Both the position numbers and the translations under genes were made by a program. DNA of 64,000 nt from Coprococcus sp. OM04-5BH (lineage in GTDB: Bacteria; Bacillota; Clostridia; Lachnospirales; Lachnospiraceae), in NCBI RefSeq assembly GCF_003482105.1, contig NZ_QULM01000002.1:62001-126000 (forward strand). Direction: 5' to 3'. Shown here piece after piece: positions 5,685 through 14,362 of the stretch. Position 1 is the first letter of the stretch. The number at the start of each line of letters is the position of its first letter. The notes beneath the pieces were generated by a model that was not told the DNA's origin, ran no database searches, and was given only the letters and a program-made list of their open reading frames with translations.

Positions 5685-5840
5685 AAGGATTTGTCAAAAA
5701 TAGAAAAAGCCACCTGCAATTACAAAACAATCAATTTATAATTGTTTAAGCAGATAAATTACATTACAAAAGTCAGATCATAATTTATAATATTGATGTA
5801 TGATATAGATTATAGAATAATTATTTTGGAGGTATAAACA

Positions 5841-6899
5841 ATGGCCAGATCATACAGCGACCAGGTAAATGACAACAATATTTTGCTCATACGGCAGATA
5901 CTTGCTGAGCTGCCACCATACGTTAAAATATTTATCAGAGGTATCGAACCTACTACGGCTTCAAGAACCCGTGTGGGCTATTGCCGTGATCTGAAATCCT
6001 TTTATGAGTTTCTGGTCACTTCTAATCCTTATTTTAAGGATCGTGGTTTAAGCGAAATATCCCTTGAGGACCTGTCTAATCTCCAGGCTGAGGACATTGA
6101 GGAATACCTGGAATATTTGAAATATTATAAGAAAAACGGACGTGTATACACAAACGGCGAACGTGCCATTAAAAGGAAATTATCAGCCTTAAGGACATTT
6201 TATGCGTATTTGTATAAGAATGACAAGGTAACGGCAAATCCTGCTGAAAAGGTTGATATGCCTAAGATACATAAAAAGGCCATCATCCGTATGGATACCA
6301 ATGAAGTTGCTGAATTTCTGGACGCAGTCGAATATGGAAATAAATTATCTGAAAGGCAGCAATTATATCATAAAAAGACCCAGAAAAGGGATCTCGCCCT
6401 GCTTACTCTTATGCTTGGTACCGGGATCCGTGTGTCTGAGTGCGTTGGAATTGATATAAATGACATAGACTTCAATAACAGCCGTATAAAAATTGTCAGA
6501 AAAGGTGGCTATGAGTCATTTGTTTATTTCAGTGATGAAGTTGCTGAAGCTTTGCTTGATTATCTTGATGAAAGAAAGCATATTACTGCCCTTTCCGGTC
6601 ATGAAAATGCATTTTTTCTTTCAAGCCAGTTAAGACGTATATCTGTAAGATCCGTTGAAAATCTTGTAAAAAAATATTCAGCAGGTGTAACCCCTATGAA
6701 GCATATTACACCCCATAAATTAAGGAGTACCTATGGCACTGAATTATACAAGGAAACCGGCGACATATATCTTGTGGCAGATGTGTTGGGACACAGTGAT
6801 GTAAACACCACCAAGAAGCATTATGCGGATATTGATGAGGAGCGACGCAGGTATGCCAAGGACAAGGTACAGCTCAGAGAAAAATTTGATCACAACTAA
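5841..6899 (+). CDS. tyrosine recombinase, XerS-like
   Basis: A 352-residue tyrosine recombinase. The N-terminal SAM-like DNA-binding domain spans about residues 1-145 (AIKRKLSALRTFYAYLYKN). The catalytic domain shows the first Arg in LGTGIRVSECVGI, the Lys in VRKGG, the HKLRSTYGTELY box with His and the second Arg, LGHSDVNTTKKHYA with the third His and the nucleophile Tyr. The length and inserted helices resemble the single-recombinase XerS more than the roughly 300-residue XerC/XerD. ATG 5841 follows TTTTGGAGG. It may be the host chromosome-dimer recombinase whose dif site the inovirus uses, or the phage's own integrase. Its base composition looks closer to the downstream chromosome than to the phage genes, which favours the first. 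Confidence 0.85.
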   Translation: MARSYSDQVNDNNILLIRQILAELPPYVKIFIRGIEPTTASRTRVGYCRDLKSFYEFLVTSNPYFKDRGLSEISLEDLSNLQAEDIEEYLEYLKYYKKNGRVYTNGERAIKRKLSALRTFYAYLYKNDKVTANPAEKVDMPKIHKKAIIRMDTNEVAEFLDAVEYGNKLSERQQLYHKKTQKRDLALLTLMLGTGIRVSECVGIDINDIDFNNSRIKIVRKGGYESFVYFSDEVAEALLDYLDERKHITALSGHENAFFLSSQLRRISVRSVENLVKKYSAGVTPMKHITPHKLRSTYGTELYKETGDIYLVADVLGHSDVNTTKKHYADIDEERRRYAKDKVQLREKFDHN

Positions 6900-7033
6900 T
6901 GTCACAAGATCAAGTACTCGTTGGAATACTGAACTTGATACAATTTAACCATATTCATCCCAGTGGGTGTTGTTCAAAGGAGGGTTCATTTGAACATCCC
7001 TTGAGCAATGGCACTTGCAGGCATAAAAGTTGG

Positions 7034-7064
7034 CAGGCAGTCTCGTTACAAGACCACCTGCCTG
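7034..7064. terminator. possible terminator after the recombinase
   Basis: CAGGCAG (7034-7040) pairs with CTGCCTG (7058-7064), with TCT/AGA continuing the stem and a 4-base asymmetric bulge; a TT-rich stretch follows. It lies 135 bp after the recombinase stop. The 6,900-7,165 interval otherwise shows no gene, only a short frame without a ribosome site. Confidence 0.4.
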
Positions 7065-7165
7065 TTGATTATTCTTATTCTGTTTTCTGTATCTCGTCAG
7101 CCCGATAAACTGGAAATTATCTATTTCTCCTCTTCGTTAAGACCTAGTTCATTAGATATTACTTG

Positions 7166-9610
7166 CTATCCCTGATACCTTATTCTTTCTACCAGCGTTT
7201 CTTTTTTCAGATTACTGCTTAAAACGCAGGAAAGTACAATTTGCAACAGACCGACCAAAAAAATCATACTAAAAATTGGTACGATTGGAACATGATAGAT
7301 ATTCATTCCAAATATTCCAATATGTTTTGCATAGGAAAAAAGTGCATAGCCGAGTGGCAGACCAATAATCAAAGCTATACATATGGTACCAACCGTAAAC
7401 ATCAGTCCCTGTAACTGCAGGCATAAATTTAATTGCTTATTTGTCATACCCACAGCCTGTAATATACCATATTCCTGCTTTTTTGTCGTAATATTCATGA
7501 TCATGGTATTCGCCATATTCATAAACCCGATGAGTCCTACAATAGCCATAAACAGATAACAGCCAAGCTTCATCATGCTGCTTGCAAATTCGACAGATTG
7601 TAACTGCGCATGATAAGTATCCATTTTTATATGCGAAGTATTAGAAATCAAAGTATTCAGACTTTGTTCTACAGATGCCACATCTTTTTTATCACAGTCC
7701 ACCCACAGATAGCCATAGGCTGTTCCGCTCGGATTCATGGAACGATATACACCTTCCGGAATGACAAGATAAGTGTCCGCACTTACAAAAGATCCTGCAA
7801 TCTTTCCCTGATAGGTATAGATTCCACTTCCATTTTCAAAGTCAAATGCAATGGATTCCCCCGGAGCATATCCATCTTGTTCCATCCACGTTGACCAGCC
7901 AAAGAAAATATCACCATTCTTTACCGCCTGATCATAGTCCATAGAGCCAATATCCCCTTCTTGGCGCATAAAATCAAAATCCTTTTTACTCACAATAGTA
8001 GCCGGAAATCTTGTTCCGTTCAGATTTACAGAGACAATCTCTCTCGTCATGACATCTGTTACTCCCGGAATGCTTTTGATTTCTTCAATCAGCGAATCAT
8101 TCAATGGATCATCCGTCAGAATCGTATCCAGATTATTCTCCGGATATCTTTCATCATACTCAGCAGAATAGTCAAGCTGCAGTTCAAATTGTCCATGATT
8201 AACGGAAAGACGTGCTTCATGCTCCGTGTCAATATTTCCCACATAATTAGAGATAATCACAAACAATACGCAAGAAAAACCCATTGTGAGGATAGTACCA
8301 ATAGTTCTTTTGGGATTACCCGTTACATTTGCCATTGCCATAGAAAACACGGTGACATTTTTTCTGCCATTTCGTTTTCCTTTTTTTTGTGTTTCTGCAT
8401 TTTCTAAATACCGTGTTGCTTCGATAGGCGAAATCCGTGAAACAATTTTCATTGGTTTACGCAGTGCCAAAGTAACGGTAAGAAATGATACGAAAATACA
8501 GAGAAGCATAACAGGCAGGGAAAACAGAGAAACCTGCTGATTTTGAACTCCCATAGAGCCAGTTCCGGTTGATACAAGGTTCCCCTGTTCTACCAGCCAG
8601 CTAAAACCGCATTTTGCAATCAGAAAGCCAAAAAGCAATCCAACTGGTATTGAAAAAAATGTCAAAAAAATGCCCTCTCTGAAGATCAGTTGTTTCATCT
8701 GCTTTTTTGTCGCTCCCAGAGCCTTGATTTTTCCATACTCCTGTATCTTGTTGGCAATACCTACCTGAAAAATATTATAAATAACCACAACAGAGAAAAG
8801 TACAATTGCAAGAATCAAAACCCCGCATACCGCAATCGTTTCATAGCTCGGCTGCAAGACCCATTGCAAATAGAGATCATTGACTATAACGTTTTTTTCT
8901 TCGATCCCACAAGCTGCTGCAATCTGCTTTATAACCGAATCAATATTATTCATAGATACATTTGCAGAATCATTTAAAGTAAAATAAATATTATACTGTC
9001 TGTCATTCTCTGCGACGTGCTCATCATAAAACTCCTGTGACCCGAAAGCAACATAAGATGCCTCAATGGTATACGCATCCCGATCATATAGGATTCCGCT
9101 GACAACAAATTCTTCCGGCTTATATTCTGACTGCATCCCTGCGCGGTAATCCAGTGTAACCGTATCTCCGACCTTTACATCATCATATCCCATTTCACTA
9201 AAAAATGCTCTTCCTGCGGCAATTTCCTGCGTTCCCACCGGATACTTTCCTTCCTTTAACTCATATTCCTTATTATAGGGAAGCATTTTTCTTGCAGTCT
9301 CATCCATGCAGACAAACCCACCGTTTTCGTTGCCTTTTATGATACCTTCGGTGCACATAGTGCCTGTAGCATCTATTTCCGCACGGCGGTTTACTTCTTT
9401 TAACTGCGATCCGTCTGCTGCGACAAACAAACCATAATTGCTTCCATATGAGCCTGCCGCCTGACTTTTCTGTAAACGGATCATTCCATTTCCCACAGTA
9501 CTGATAATCACAAGCAGCATCGTAGTCAGACATATGGACATCATAATCAGTATACTTCTTGTCTTGTTCTTTTTGTCATTGCTATATGCAATCCTGCTTA
9601 TTGTCTTCAT
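7166..9610 (-). CDS. ABC transporter permease, MacB/FtsX type with two large ectodomains
   Basis: An 814-residue permease. It starts with a basic cytoplasmic segment and a first membrane helix (SILIMMSICLTTMLLVII), then an ectodomain of about 200 residues. A three-helix FtsX block follows (residues about 255-385), then a second copy beginning near residue 430 with another ectodomain of about 200 residues and a last three-helix block. This duplicated FtsX layout is typical of exporters for antimicrobial peptides or lipoproteins rather than solute importers. Its start overlaps the ATPase stop by four bases (ATGA), so the two form one unit. With the adjacent two-component system it probably gives resistance to a peptide or cell-wall drug; the substrate is unknown. 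Confidence 0.85.
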   Translation of the reverse strand: MKTISRIAYSNDKKNKTRSILIMMSICLTTMLLVIISTVGNGMIRLQKSQAAGSYGSNYGLFVAADGSQLKEVNRRAEIDATGTMCTEGIIKGNENGGFVCMDETARKMLPYNKEYELKEGKYPVGTQEIAAGRAFFSEMGYDDVKVGDTVTLDYRAGMQSEYKPEEFVVSGILYDRDAYTIEASYVAFGSQEFYDEHVAENDRQYNIYFTLNDSANVSMNNIDSVIKQIAAACGIEEKNVIVNDLYLQWVLQPSYETIAVCGVLILAIVLFSVVVIYNIFQVGIANKIQEYGKIKALGATKKQMKQLIFREGIFLTFFSIPVGLLFGFLIAKCGFSWLVEQGNLVSTGTGSMGVQNQQVSLFSLPVMLLCIFVSFLTVTLALRKPMKIVSRISPIEATRYLENAETQKKGKRNGRKNVTVFSMAMANVTGNPKRTIGTILTMGFSCVLFVIISNYVGNIDTEHEARLSVNHGQFELQLDYSAEYDERYPENNLDTILTDDPLNDSLIEEIKSIPGVTDVMTREIVSVNLNGTRFPATIVSKKDFDFMRQEGDIGSMDYDQAVKNGDIFFGWSTWMEQDGYAPGESIAFDFENGSGIYTYQGKIAGSFVSADTYLVIPEGVYRSMNPSGTAYGYLWVDCDKKDVASVEQSLNTLISNTSHIKMDTYHAQLQSVEFASSMMKLGCYLFMAIVGLIGFMNMANTMIMNITTKKQEYGILQAVGMTNKQLNLCLQLQGLMFTVGTICIALIIGLPLGYALFSYAKHIGIFGMNIYHVPIVPIFSMIFLVGLLQIVLSCVLSSNLKKETLVERIRYQG

Positions 9611-10281
9611 CTAAAATCCACCACCTGTCCATCCTCAATTACCAGAATACGATCAGCGACCTGTGCAATTTCGTCATCATGGGTAATCATTACAATTGTC
9701 TGTCCATATTTTTTTGCTGTCATCTTAAGCAGGGCGATTACCTCATCACTGGTCTTAGAATCAAGATTTCCTGTCGGCTCATCTGCAAATATAATTTCCG
9801 GACGGTTCACCAGTGCTCTTGCAATTGCTACTCTCTGCTGCTGTCCTCCGGATAACTGATTTGGTAGATTATAAATCCGGTTTTCAATCCCCAGAGTTGC
9901 AATAATATCATTTACATACGCTTCATCCACTTTTCTTCCATCCAGCCCCAGTGGCAGTACAATATTTTCCCAGACATTAACAGATGAAACCAGATTAAAT
10001 GCCTGAAAAACAAATCCGATTTTTCTTCTGCGGAAAACAGCAAGGGCATCTTCCTTCATCCTGTATAAATCTTTCCCTGCTAAAGTAACACTGCCTTTTG
10101 TCGGGGTGTCTAGCCCTCCAAGCATATGAAGTAATGTACTTTTACCGGAACCTGACTTTCCAACAATTGCGACAAATTCTCCCTGCTCAATCTGAATGTC
10201 CACCTGATTGACCGCTTTGACCTGATTCTCACCTGCACCATAAAACTTACAAAGCTGCTTGGTTTCTAATATCACACTCAT
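9607..10281 (-). CDS. ABC transporter ATP-binding protein (MacB/LolD type)
   Basis: A 224-residue ATPase. ATG 10281 was chosen because AAAAGGAGG lies just upstream; a longer frame to 10356 adds a basic stretch without a better ribosome site. It has Walker A GKSGSGKST, Q-loop GFVFQAFNLV, signature LSGGQQQRVAIARAL, Walker B IIFADEPTGNLD and the switch His in MITHDD. It powers the permease encoded immediately downstream. A terminator separates it from the kinase gene, so it probably has its own promoter, possibly controlled by the adjacent response regulator. Confidence 0.92.
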   Translation of the reverse strand: MSVILETKQLCKFYGAGENQVKAVNQVDIQIEQGEFVAIVGKSGSGKSTLLHMLGGLDTPTKGSVTLAGKDLYRMKEDALAVFRRRKIGFVFQAFNLVSSVNVWENIVLPLGLDGRKVDEAYVNDIIATLGIENRIYNLPNQLSGGQQQRVAIARALVNRPEIIFADEPTGNLDSKTSDEVIALLKMTAKKYGQTIVMITHDDEIAQVADRILVIEDGQVVDFR

Positions 10282-10404
10282 GTGTTGCCTCCTTTTCAAT
10301 TCTGTAAAGCGTACTTTTTCAGCACGCTTTCTTTGCCTGTTTATATATTGGGTCATTTTTCAACCTACATCCAAATTGTATCAGGACAATCTTTCATTTC
10401 ATTT

Positions 10405-10449
10405 TCAAAAAACGAGCAGAAGTCTTACAGAATTGTAAGATTCCTGCTC
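10405..10449 (-). terminator. terminator between the kinase gene and the ABC genes
   Basis: GAGCAG (10414-10419) pairs with CTGCTC (10444-10449), with an inner stem GTCTTACA/TGTAAGAT and a short loop. On the minus strand the stem is followed by a run of T (complement of 10405-10411). It lies nine bases after the kinase stop and should end the regulator-kinase transcript. Confidence 0.85.
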
Positions 10450-10457
10450 ACTAAAAT

Positions 10458-11702
10458 TTAACCAATATATGGTAATTGGATCACAAATGTGCTTCCTTTT
10501 TTCTTTTTGCCGGAGGTTACCATGATCGTACCTCCGTGTTTTTCGATAATTTCTCTCGATAGAAAAAGTCCGATTCCTGTACCACTCTTTTCCATGACCT
10601 CCTTGGAACTTCCTCTGTAAAATCGTTGAAAAATTTTGTGATATTCATTCTGCGGAATACCAATTCCCTGATCCTCAATTTCCATTCTTACAAGATAGTT
10701 TCTTTTTTGTAACCGGATAAATATTTTTGAACCACACGGACTGTACTTGACCGCATTATCCAGAACGTTGATCACAGCTTCACCAAGCCACCTTTTATCC
10801 TGCATAATCGTGCATGTTTCCAGCTCTTTTTCATAGTCAAAAACGAATTCAATTTCTTTCTCATCCGCTTTAGGATAAATACGGTTCACAGCAGATATGA
10901 CAGTATCCATAAGCGGAAGTTTTTTCTTATTAATCTGAATCAGTCCAGTTTCCATCTTGGATATTTCAAGAAGCGACTGCAATAATGTCTCCAGTCCATC
11001 CAGAGCACTCCGACAACGGATACGAAACTCCTCCTGTTCTGTGGCACTTAAGTCATTCTGCATCAGCACACTAAAACATGTATCCAAAGCTGCAACCGGT
11101 GTCTTTAACTGGTGAGAAATATCAGAAACCATTTCTTTCGTGTTCTCCTTTTCTGCCCTTGCTTCTTCCTTTATCAACTGAATATGATGTCCGATTGCTT
11201 CAAGCTGGTCATTCAATTTTTCCAGTTCTGCATGATTTTCCGTTTTCAGTAAATCATCAAATTTATTTTCACGGAATCTGATCAGAATTTCTTCCAACTG
11301 GTCTAAAATTTTCTGATGACACGCATCTTCTTTTTTCTTCCAATAAAGTAAAAAAGTCAAAAGAAGCACGCATATCACAGTGCTTACAGCACCAGTCACC
11401 ATAACCTGATGCCGGAATTGCGAATAAAATGCATTCCCTTTATTCCCCCAGTATCCATATTGCTCCAATAATCGCCTTCCCTGTTCGTTAGTTTCAATGT
11501 CTTTATCCTTAAGCAATTCCGAAACAGCATCCAGCCCGGAAAATTCTTCCTTTGCAGCAATCTCTGTCATAAGATTCATTTTATATTTATAATCTTCATA
11601 AAACACATACGTGGTAAAGCAATTTAATATTGCAAACACTAATATGACCGGCAATACCAACGACAAGACTGATGTGAGTTTCCTGTGATATCTCTTTGTC
11701 AC
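10458..11702 (-). CDS. sensor histidine kinase of the ABC-linked two-component system
   Basis: A 414-residue kinase. GTG 11702 is preferred because AGGAGGT sits eight bases upstream and it forms a GTGA overlap with the regulator stop. Two membrane helices (about 12-35 and 98-120) flank a 60-residue extracellular sensor region, unlike the sensor-less BceS type. It has the H-box SDISHQLKTPVAAL, N-box VINVLDNAVKYSP, G1 DQGIGIP, F-box RFYRGSS and G2 GTGIGLFLSREI. It should phosphorylate the regulator encoded just upstream and thus control the ABC exporter. Confidence 0.92.
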   Translation of the reverse strand: MTKRYHRKLTSVLSLVLPVILVFAILNCFTTYVFYEDYKYKMNLMTEIAAKEEFSGLDAVSELLKDKDIETNEQGRRLLEQYGYWGNKGNAFYSQFRHQVMVTGAVSTVICVLLLTFLLYWKKKEDACHQKILDQLEEILIRFRENKFDDLLKTENHAELEKLNDQLEAIGHHIQLIKEEARAEKENTKEMVSDISHQLKTPVAALDTCFSVLMQNDLSATEQEEFRIRCRSALDGLETLLQSLLEISKMETGLIQINKKKLPLMDTVISAVNRIYPKADEKEIEFVFDYEKELETCTIMQDKRWLGEAVINVLDNAVKYSPCGSKIFIRLQKRNYLVRMEIEDQGIGIPQNEYHKIFQRFYRGSSKEVMEKSGTGIGLFLSREIIEKHGGTIMVTSGKKKKGSTFVIQLPYIG

Positions 11703-12388
11703 TGCCTTACCTCCTGATTCCATATATACCCAAGACCTCTGATATTCTTTATATAGACCGGTGCAGCCGGATTGTCTTCAATTTTCTCACGGAGTCTTCT
11801 GATATTGACAGCGATTGTATTTTCATCCACAAAATCCCCTTCCAGATCAAACACATTTTCCAATATTTGTGTTTTTGAAAGAATCTGTTTCGGATTCTGA
11901 AGAAAAAAAGTCAGCATTTTCAACTCCGTTTTTGTCAGACTGATTTCACGACTCTTTATCAGGACTTTCATTTCTCCTGCGATAAATACGATATCTCCCG
12001 AAATCATCTTTCCGGCTTCCGTTTTCTCCTGTCTGCGGCGGAAATGTGCTTCTATTTTCAAAAGAAGTACCGAAAGACTAAAGGGCTTTGTAATATAATC
12101 ATCTGCCCCTGCTTCATATCCCATAACCTGATCCATCTCCTGATCTAGTGCTGTAAGGCAAATAATGTATGTATTATAATTGCTTCTCATCCACCTTACA
12201 AATTCCAGTCCATTCCCATCCGGAAGATTCACATCACAAATGGTAACATCCACATTATTATCACTTGCAATTCTTTTCGCTTTTTTCACTGATTCTGCGG
12301 AAAAAACCTCATATCCGGATTTTTTCAGTGAGAATGTAATTCCACGATTTAAATTTTCATCATCTTCAACCACGAGTATACCTGGCAT
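11699..12388 (-). CDS. OmpR/PhoB-family response regulator
   Basis: A 229-residue regulator. The receiver domain (1-115) has the acidic pair EDD, the phospho-acceptor Asp in TICDVNLPDG, the Thr in CLTALD and the Lys in ITKPFS. The C-terminal winged helix (130-225) contains VNIRRLREKIEDNP and IRGLGYIW. It is encoded directly upstream of its kinase with a four-base overlap and 24 bases after a small membrane protein gene. The likely target is the promoter of the ABC genes at 10,282-10,404. Confidence 0.93.
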   Translation of the reverse strand: MPGILVVEDDENLNRGITFSLKKSGYEVFSAESVKKAKRIASDNNVDVTICDVNLPDGNGLEFVRWMRSNYNTYIICLTALDQEMDQVMGYEAGADDYITKPFSLSVLLLKIEAHFRRRQEKTEAGKMISGDIVFIAGEMKVLIKSREISLTKTELKMLTFFLQNPKQILSKTQILENVFDLEGDFVDENTIAVNIRRLREKIEDNPAAPVYIKNIRGLGYIWNQEVRQ

Positions 12389-12412
12389 AGCATATGCACC
12401 TCTCTTTACTAA

Positions 12413-12589
12413 CTATTTTTCCTCTTCGTTACATATATGTTCTGCTTCAATATCCTCGGTAGTGACTTTCCCTGTAATATCCCTATAGGCTTCTTTTATT
12501 CCATTTTTGACCGCCCACTTAATTATAAAATATAATGCAAGTAAGACGATTAGTGCTGTGCCAAAACTAATTCCTAATTCTTCAAACAT
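12413..12589 (-). CDS. 58-aa single-pass membrane protein upstream of the two-component system
   Basis: ATG 12589 follows AGAGGTAATGA. Residues 8-25 (SFGTALIVLLALYFIIKW) form a membrane helix, and the remaining cytoplasmic tail is charged with an acidic end (EHICNEEEK). It is 24 bases from the regulator start and on the same strand, so it is the likely first gene of that operon. A role as sensor accessory or signalling small protein is possible but not shown by sequence. No family was recognised with certainty. Confidence 0.65.
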   Translation of the reverse strand: MFEELGISFGTALIVLLALYFIIKWAVKNGIKEAYRDITGKVTTEDIEAEHICNEEEK

Positions 12590-12667
12590 TTCATTACCTC
12601 TGTCAATACCGATTTATGTATTTGTCTTATTATTATAATAACATAAAACACCAATCACCAATCACCA

Positions 12668-13135
12668 TTATGTCTTAGAATCCTCGAAATATACCATACA
12701 TCTATTAACATCTTTTGGGGAATAAAAAACCGGGATTTTCTTCTTTATAAATAATTCTTTGTCACTTTGGAGCATATTGTCTAACTCCGGTTCTATTCCT
12801 TCTTCGCAATCTCCATAATGCCCTATGGTGAGGAGACACTCGTGTTCAATATTATCTTTTGTTTTGAATATAATATGAGCTTCTGTGTAGGGCTGGTCAT
12901 AATCATTAGTTAAAGTTACATCCTCAATGATTCCCTCGACCAGATTCCATTTTATGATTATGAAAACTCGATTGACCAAATAGATGATAGGAATAAAGGC
13001 AAAGAGAGCAACTAAAAAAAGCCATCTATAAAAAAGTCCGGCAATGATTCCGGAGATAGCTATTATAATAACCGCAATCATACATCTTTTAAATGTCCTC
13101 TTTAATACCTTATTTTTGTATTTTTGTCCATCCAT
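12668..13135 (-). CDS. membrane protein of unknown function, 155 aa
   Basis: A basic N-terminus is followed by two membrane helices (residues about 16-36 and 38-60) and a soluble C-terminal domain of about 90 residues. This domain has beta-type patterning (VEGIIEDVTLTNDYDQPYTEAHIIFKTKDNIEHECLLTIG) and ends in a YSPKDVNRCMVYFED motif. The layout resembles small DUF3592-like proteins (two helices plus a beta domain that ends with a YxPxxP-like line), but that is a guess. It is a single gene between a GNAT enzyme and the two-component operon. Confidence 0.6.
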   Translation of the reverse strand: MDGQKYKNKVLKRTFKRCMIAVIIIAISGIIAGLFYRWLFLVALFAFIPIIYLVNRVFIIIKWNLVEGIIEDVTLTNDYDQPYTEAHIIFKTKDNIEHECLLTIGHYGDCEEGIEPELDNMLQSDKELFIKKKIPVFYSPKDVNRCMVYFEDSKT

Positions 13136-13160
13136 TTTCTCTCAGCTTTCCTTACAATTA

Positions 13161-13712
13161 TTAGTATTTAGAGTGTTTTACTTTCTCCCACTGCTCTTTT
13201 GTCATTATATTTGTATGTCCCACTCTCGTTTCATTGAGTAGCGGCACCGGAACATCTTCACATGTGTGATGATAAACAAATCCAACTTTTTCCTGAACTC
13301 GTTTCGATTTTTGATTGCCATCATAATAGCCGCACCATATGGTATGCATTCCAAGATCCTCAAAGCCGTGGCGAAGGATCTCTCTGACAGCCTCCGGTAC
13401 ATAGCCTCTGCCCCAGTACGGCTGTCCCAACCAATAGCCCAACTCACACTCATCATCTCGGTCTGTCATATCTGTATGCCCGTTCAACATCAGTTCGATG
13501 GCCCCGATCGCTTTTCCATTCTCTTTTTCACAGATGGCATAACTTTCCGCACCATTAAATACATTCTTTATCACATGCAGACTTTCTTCTATGGATTTAT
13601 GTGGCGGCCATCCTGCAATCGGTCCGATCTCCGGGTTCTTCGCATATTCAAACAGGCTATCTGCATCAGATTCCTGCCATTTTCTTAATAGTAATCTCTC
13701 GGTTTTTAACAT
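13161..13712 (-). CDS. GNAT-family N-acetyltransferase (RimJ/RimL type)
   Basis: A 183-residue enzyme beginning with the usual LKTERLLLRKWQESDADSLF. The acetyl-CoA loop region is ELGYWLGQPYWGRGYVPEAVREIL, and the C-terminal strand N-x-KSKRVQEKVGFVYH is typical of the GNAT_3 group. It probably acetylates a protein N-terminus or a small amine; the substrate cannot be told. It stands alone with its own spacing on both sides. Confidence 0.85.
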   Translation of the reverse strand: MLKTERLLLRKWQESDADSLFEYAKNPEIGPIAGWPPHKSIEESLHVIKNVFNGAESYAICEKENGKAIGAIELMLNGHTDMTDRDDECELGYWLGQPYWGRGYVPEAVREILRHGFEDLGMHTIWCGYYDGNQKSKRVQEKVGFVYHHTCEDVPVPLLNETRVGHTNIMTKEQWEKVKHSKY

Positions 13713-13750
13713 TATCCCTACCTCCGTAACTTCTCATGTCAGCGTCAGTA

Positions 13751-14173
13751 TTAAATTAGAAATGGCGTGAAATAAAAAGGCTTTAACAATAAGTTTTCCT
13801 CTTTTCCTACGTCTTTTTGTGATATTAAATATATCTTATTTACATTTTGAGAAAATTTTTTGGAAAATTCTGTTATTGACTCATGTTTTCCTGTTCCGGA
13901 AGACTTAATCTCAAATGCATTTATTTTGCTTCCTTCTGATACTAGAAAATCCACCTCATAATAATGAGTACTTTTATTCTTTTCCCATGTATGATAGAAC
14001 AATTCTCTACCAGATGAAGCAATCATCTGCGCCACAAGATTCTCATATAAATAACCCAAATTGGCAGGTAATTTATCAGAAAGCAGCTTAGCATATATAT
14101 CATTTTCCGTTACTGGGCGATCAATAAACAATAGTGTAATAAATAAGCCCGTATCAGAAAAATGTGATTTTCT
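13751..14173 (-). pseudogene. 3' remnant of a DUF4143 ATPase gene
   Basis: The frame carries the C-terminal part of the AAA/DUF4143 family: SDTGLFITLL at the start, NLGYLYENLVAQMI, YYEVDFLVSEG and INAFEIKSSG. These match the PD-(D/E)XK-like tail of such proteins. A stop codon (14,174-14,176) lies just before this part, and no frame for the N-terminal AAA domain (about 250 residues) is found upstream. An internal ATG (14131) would give 126 residues. It is therefore a broken remnant. Confidence 0.75.
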
Positions 14174-14261
14174 TCAATGTTTTAATTTTAAAATATGTAC
14201 CTTTCTTCAAAATTATTTTATTGGTTTTTGTGCTTTTCTTCAGAATTATATGTTTTGGATT

Positions 14262-14304
14262 AAAAAAAGCGATCAGTCTTATCATAAGACCAATCGCTTT
14301 TTTG
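14262..14304. terminator. bidirectional terminator after the YqeY gene
   Basis: AGCGAT...GTCTTA (14268-14281) pairs with TAAGAC...ATCGCT (14285-14298) with a small internal mismatch. A7 before and T6 after give T-runs on both strands. It ends the minus-strand transcript of the YqeY gene. Confidence 0.85.
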
Positions 14305-14362
14305 CTCTTAAGTCTGTAATCTCTATTGTTTCACAGCTATATTCTCTAGTGTCATCTATATA

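Larger units (their letters stand above)
5413..5840. other. 428-bp non-coding region: candidate prophage right end and recombinase control region
   Basis: No credible gene is present. The AT-rich stretch holds two related palindromic sites (5466-5483, 5572-5595), three 9-bp tandem repeats (5512-5538), a long stem-loop (5645-5684) and a TTTTGGAGG ribosome site for the recombinase (5826-5834). The change from T-rich phage coding style to host-like recombinase sequence takes place here, so the prophage boundary is probably inside it. The matching left boundary is outside the window, so the exact junction cannot be placed. Confidence 0.6.

Noticed and set aside
6899..7108. 69-residue plus-strand frame after the recombinase
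   Set aside because: It starts on the stop codon of the recombinase, has no ribosome site and no domain pattern, and covers the candidate terminator hairpin.
7166..12388. Bce-type bacitracin system with intramembrane-sensing kinase
   Set aside because: The kinase has about 60 residues between its helices and the permease has two large ectodomains, so it is not the typical BceS/BceB layout.
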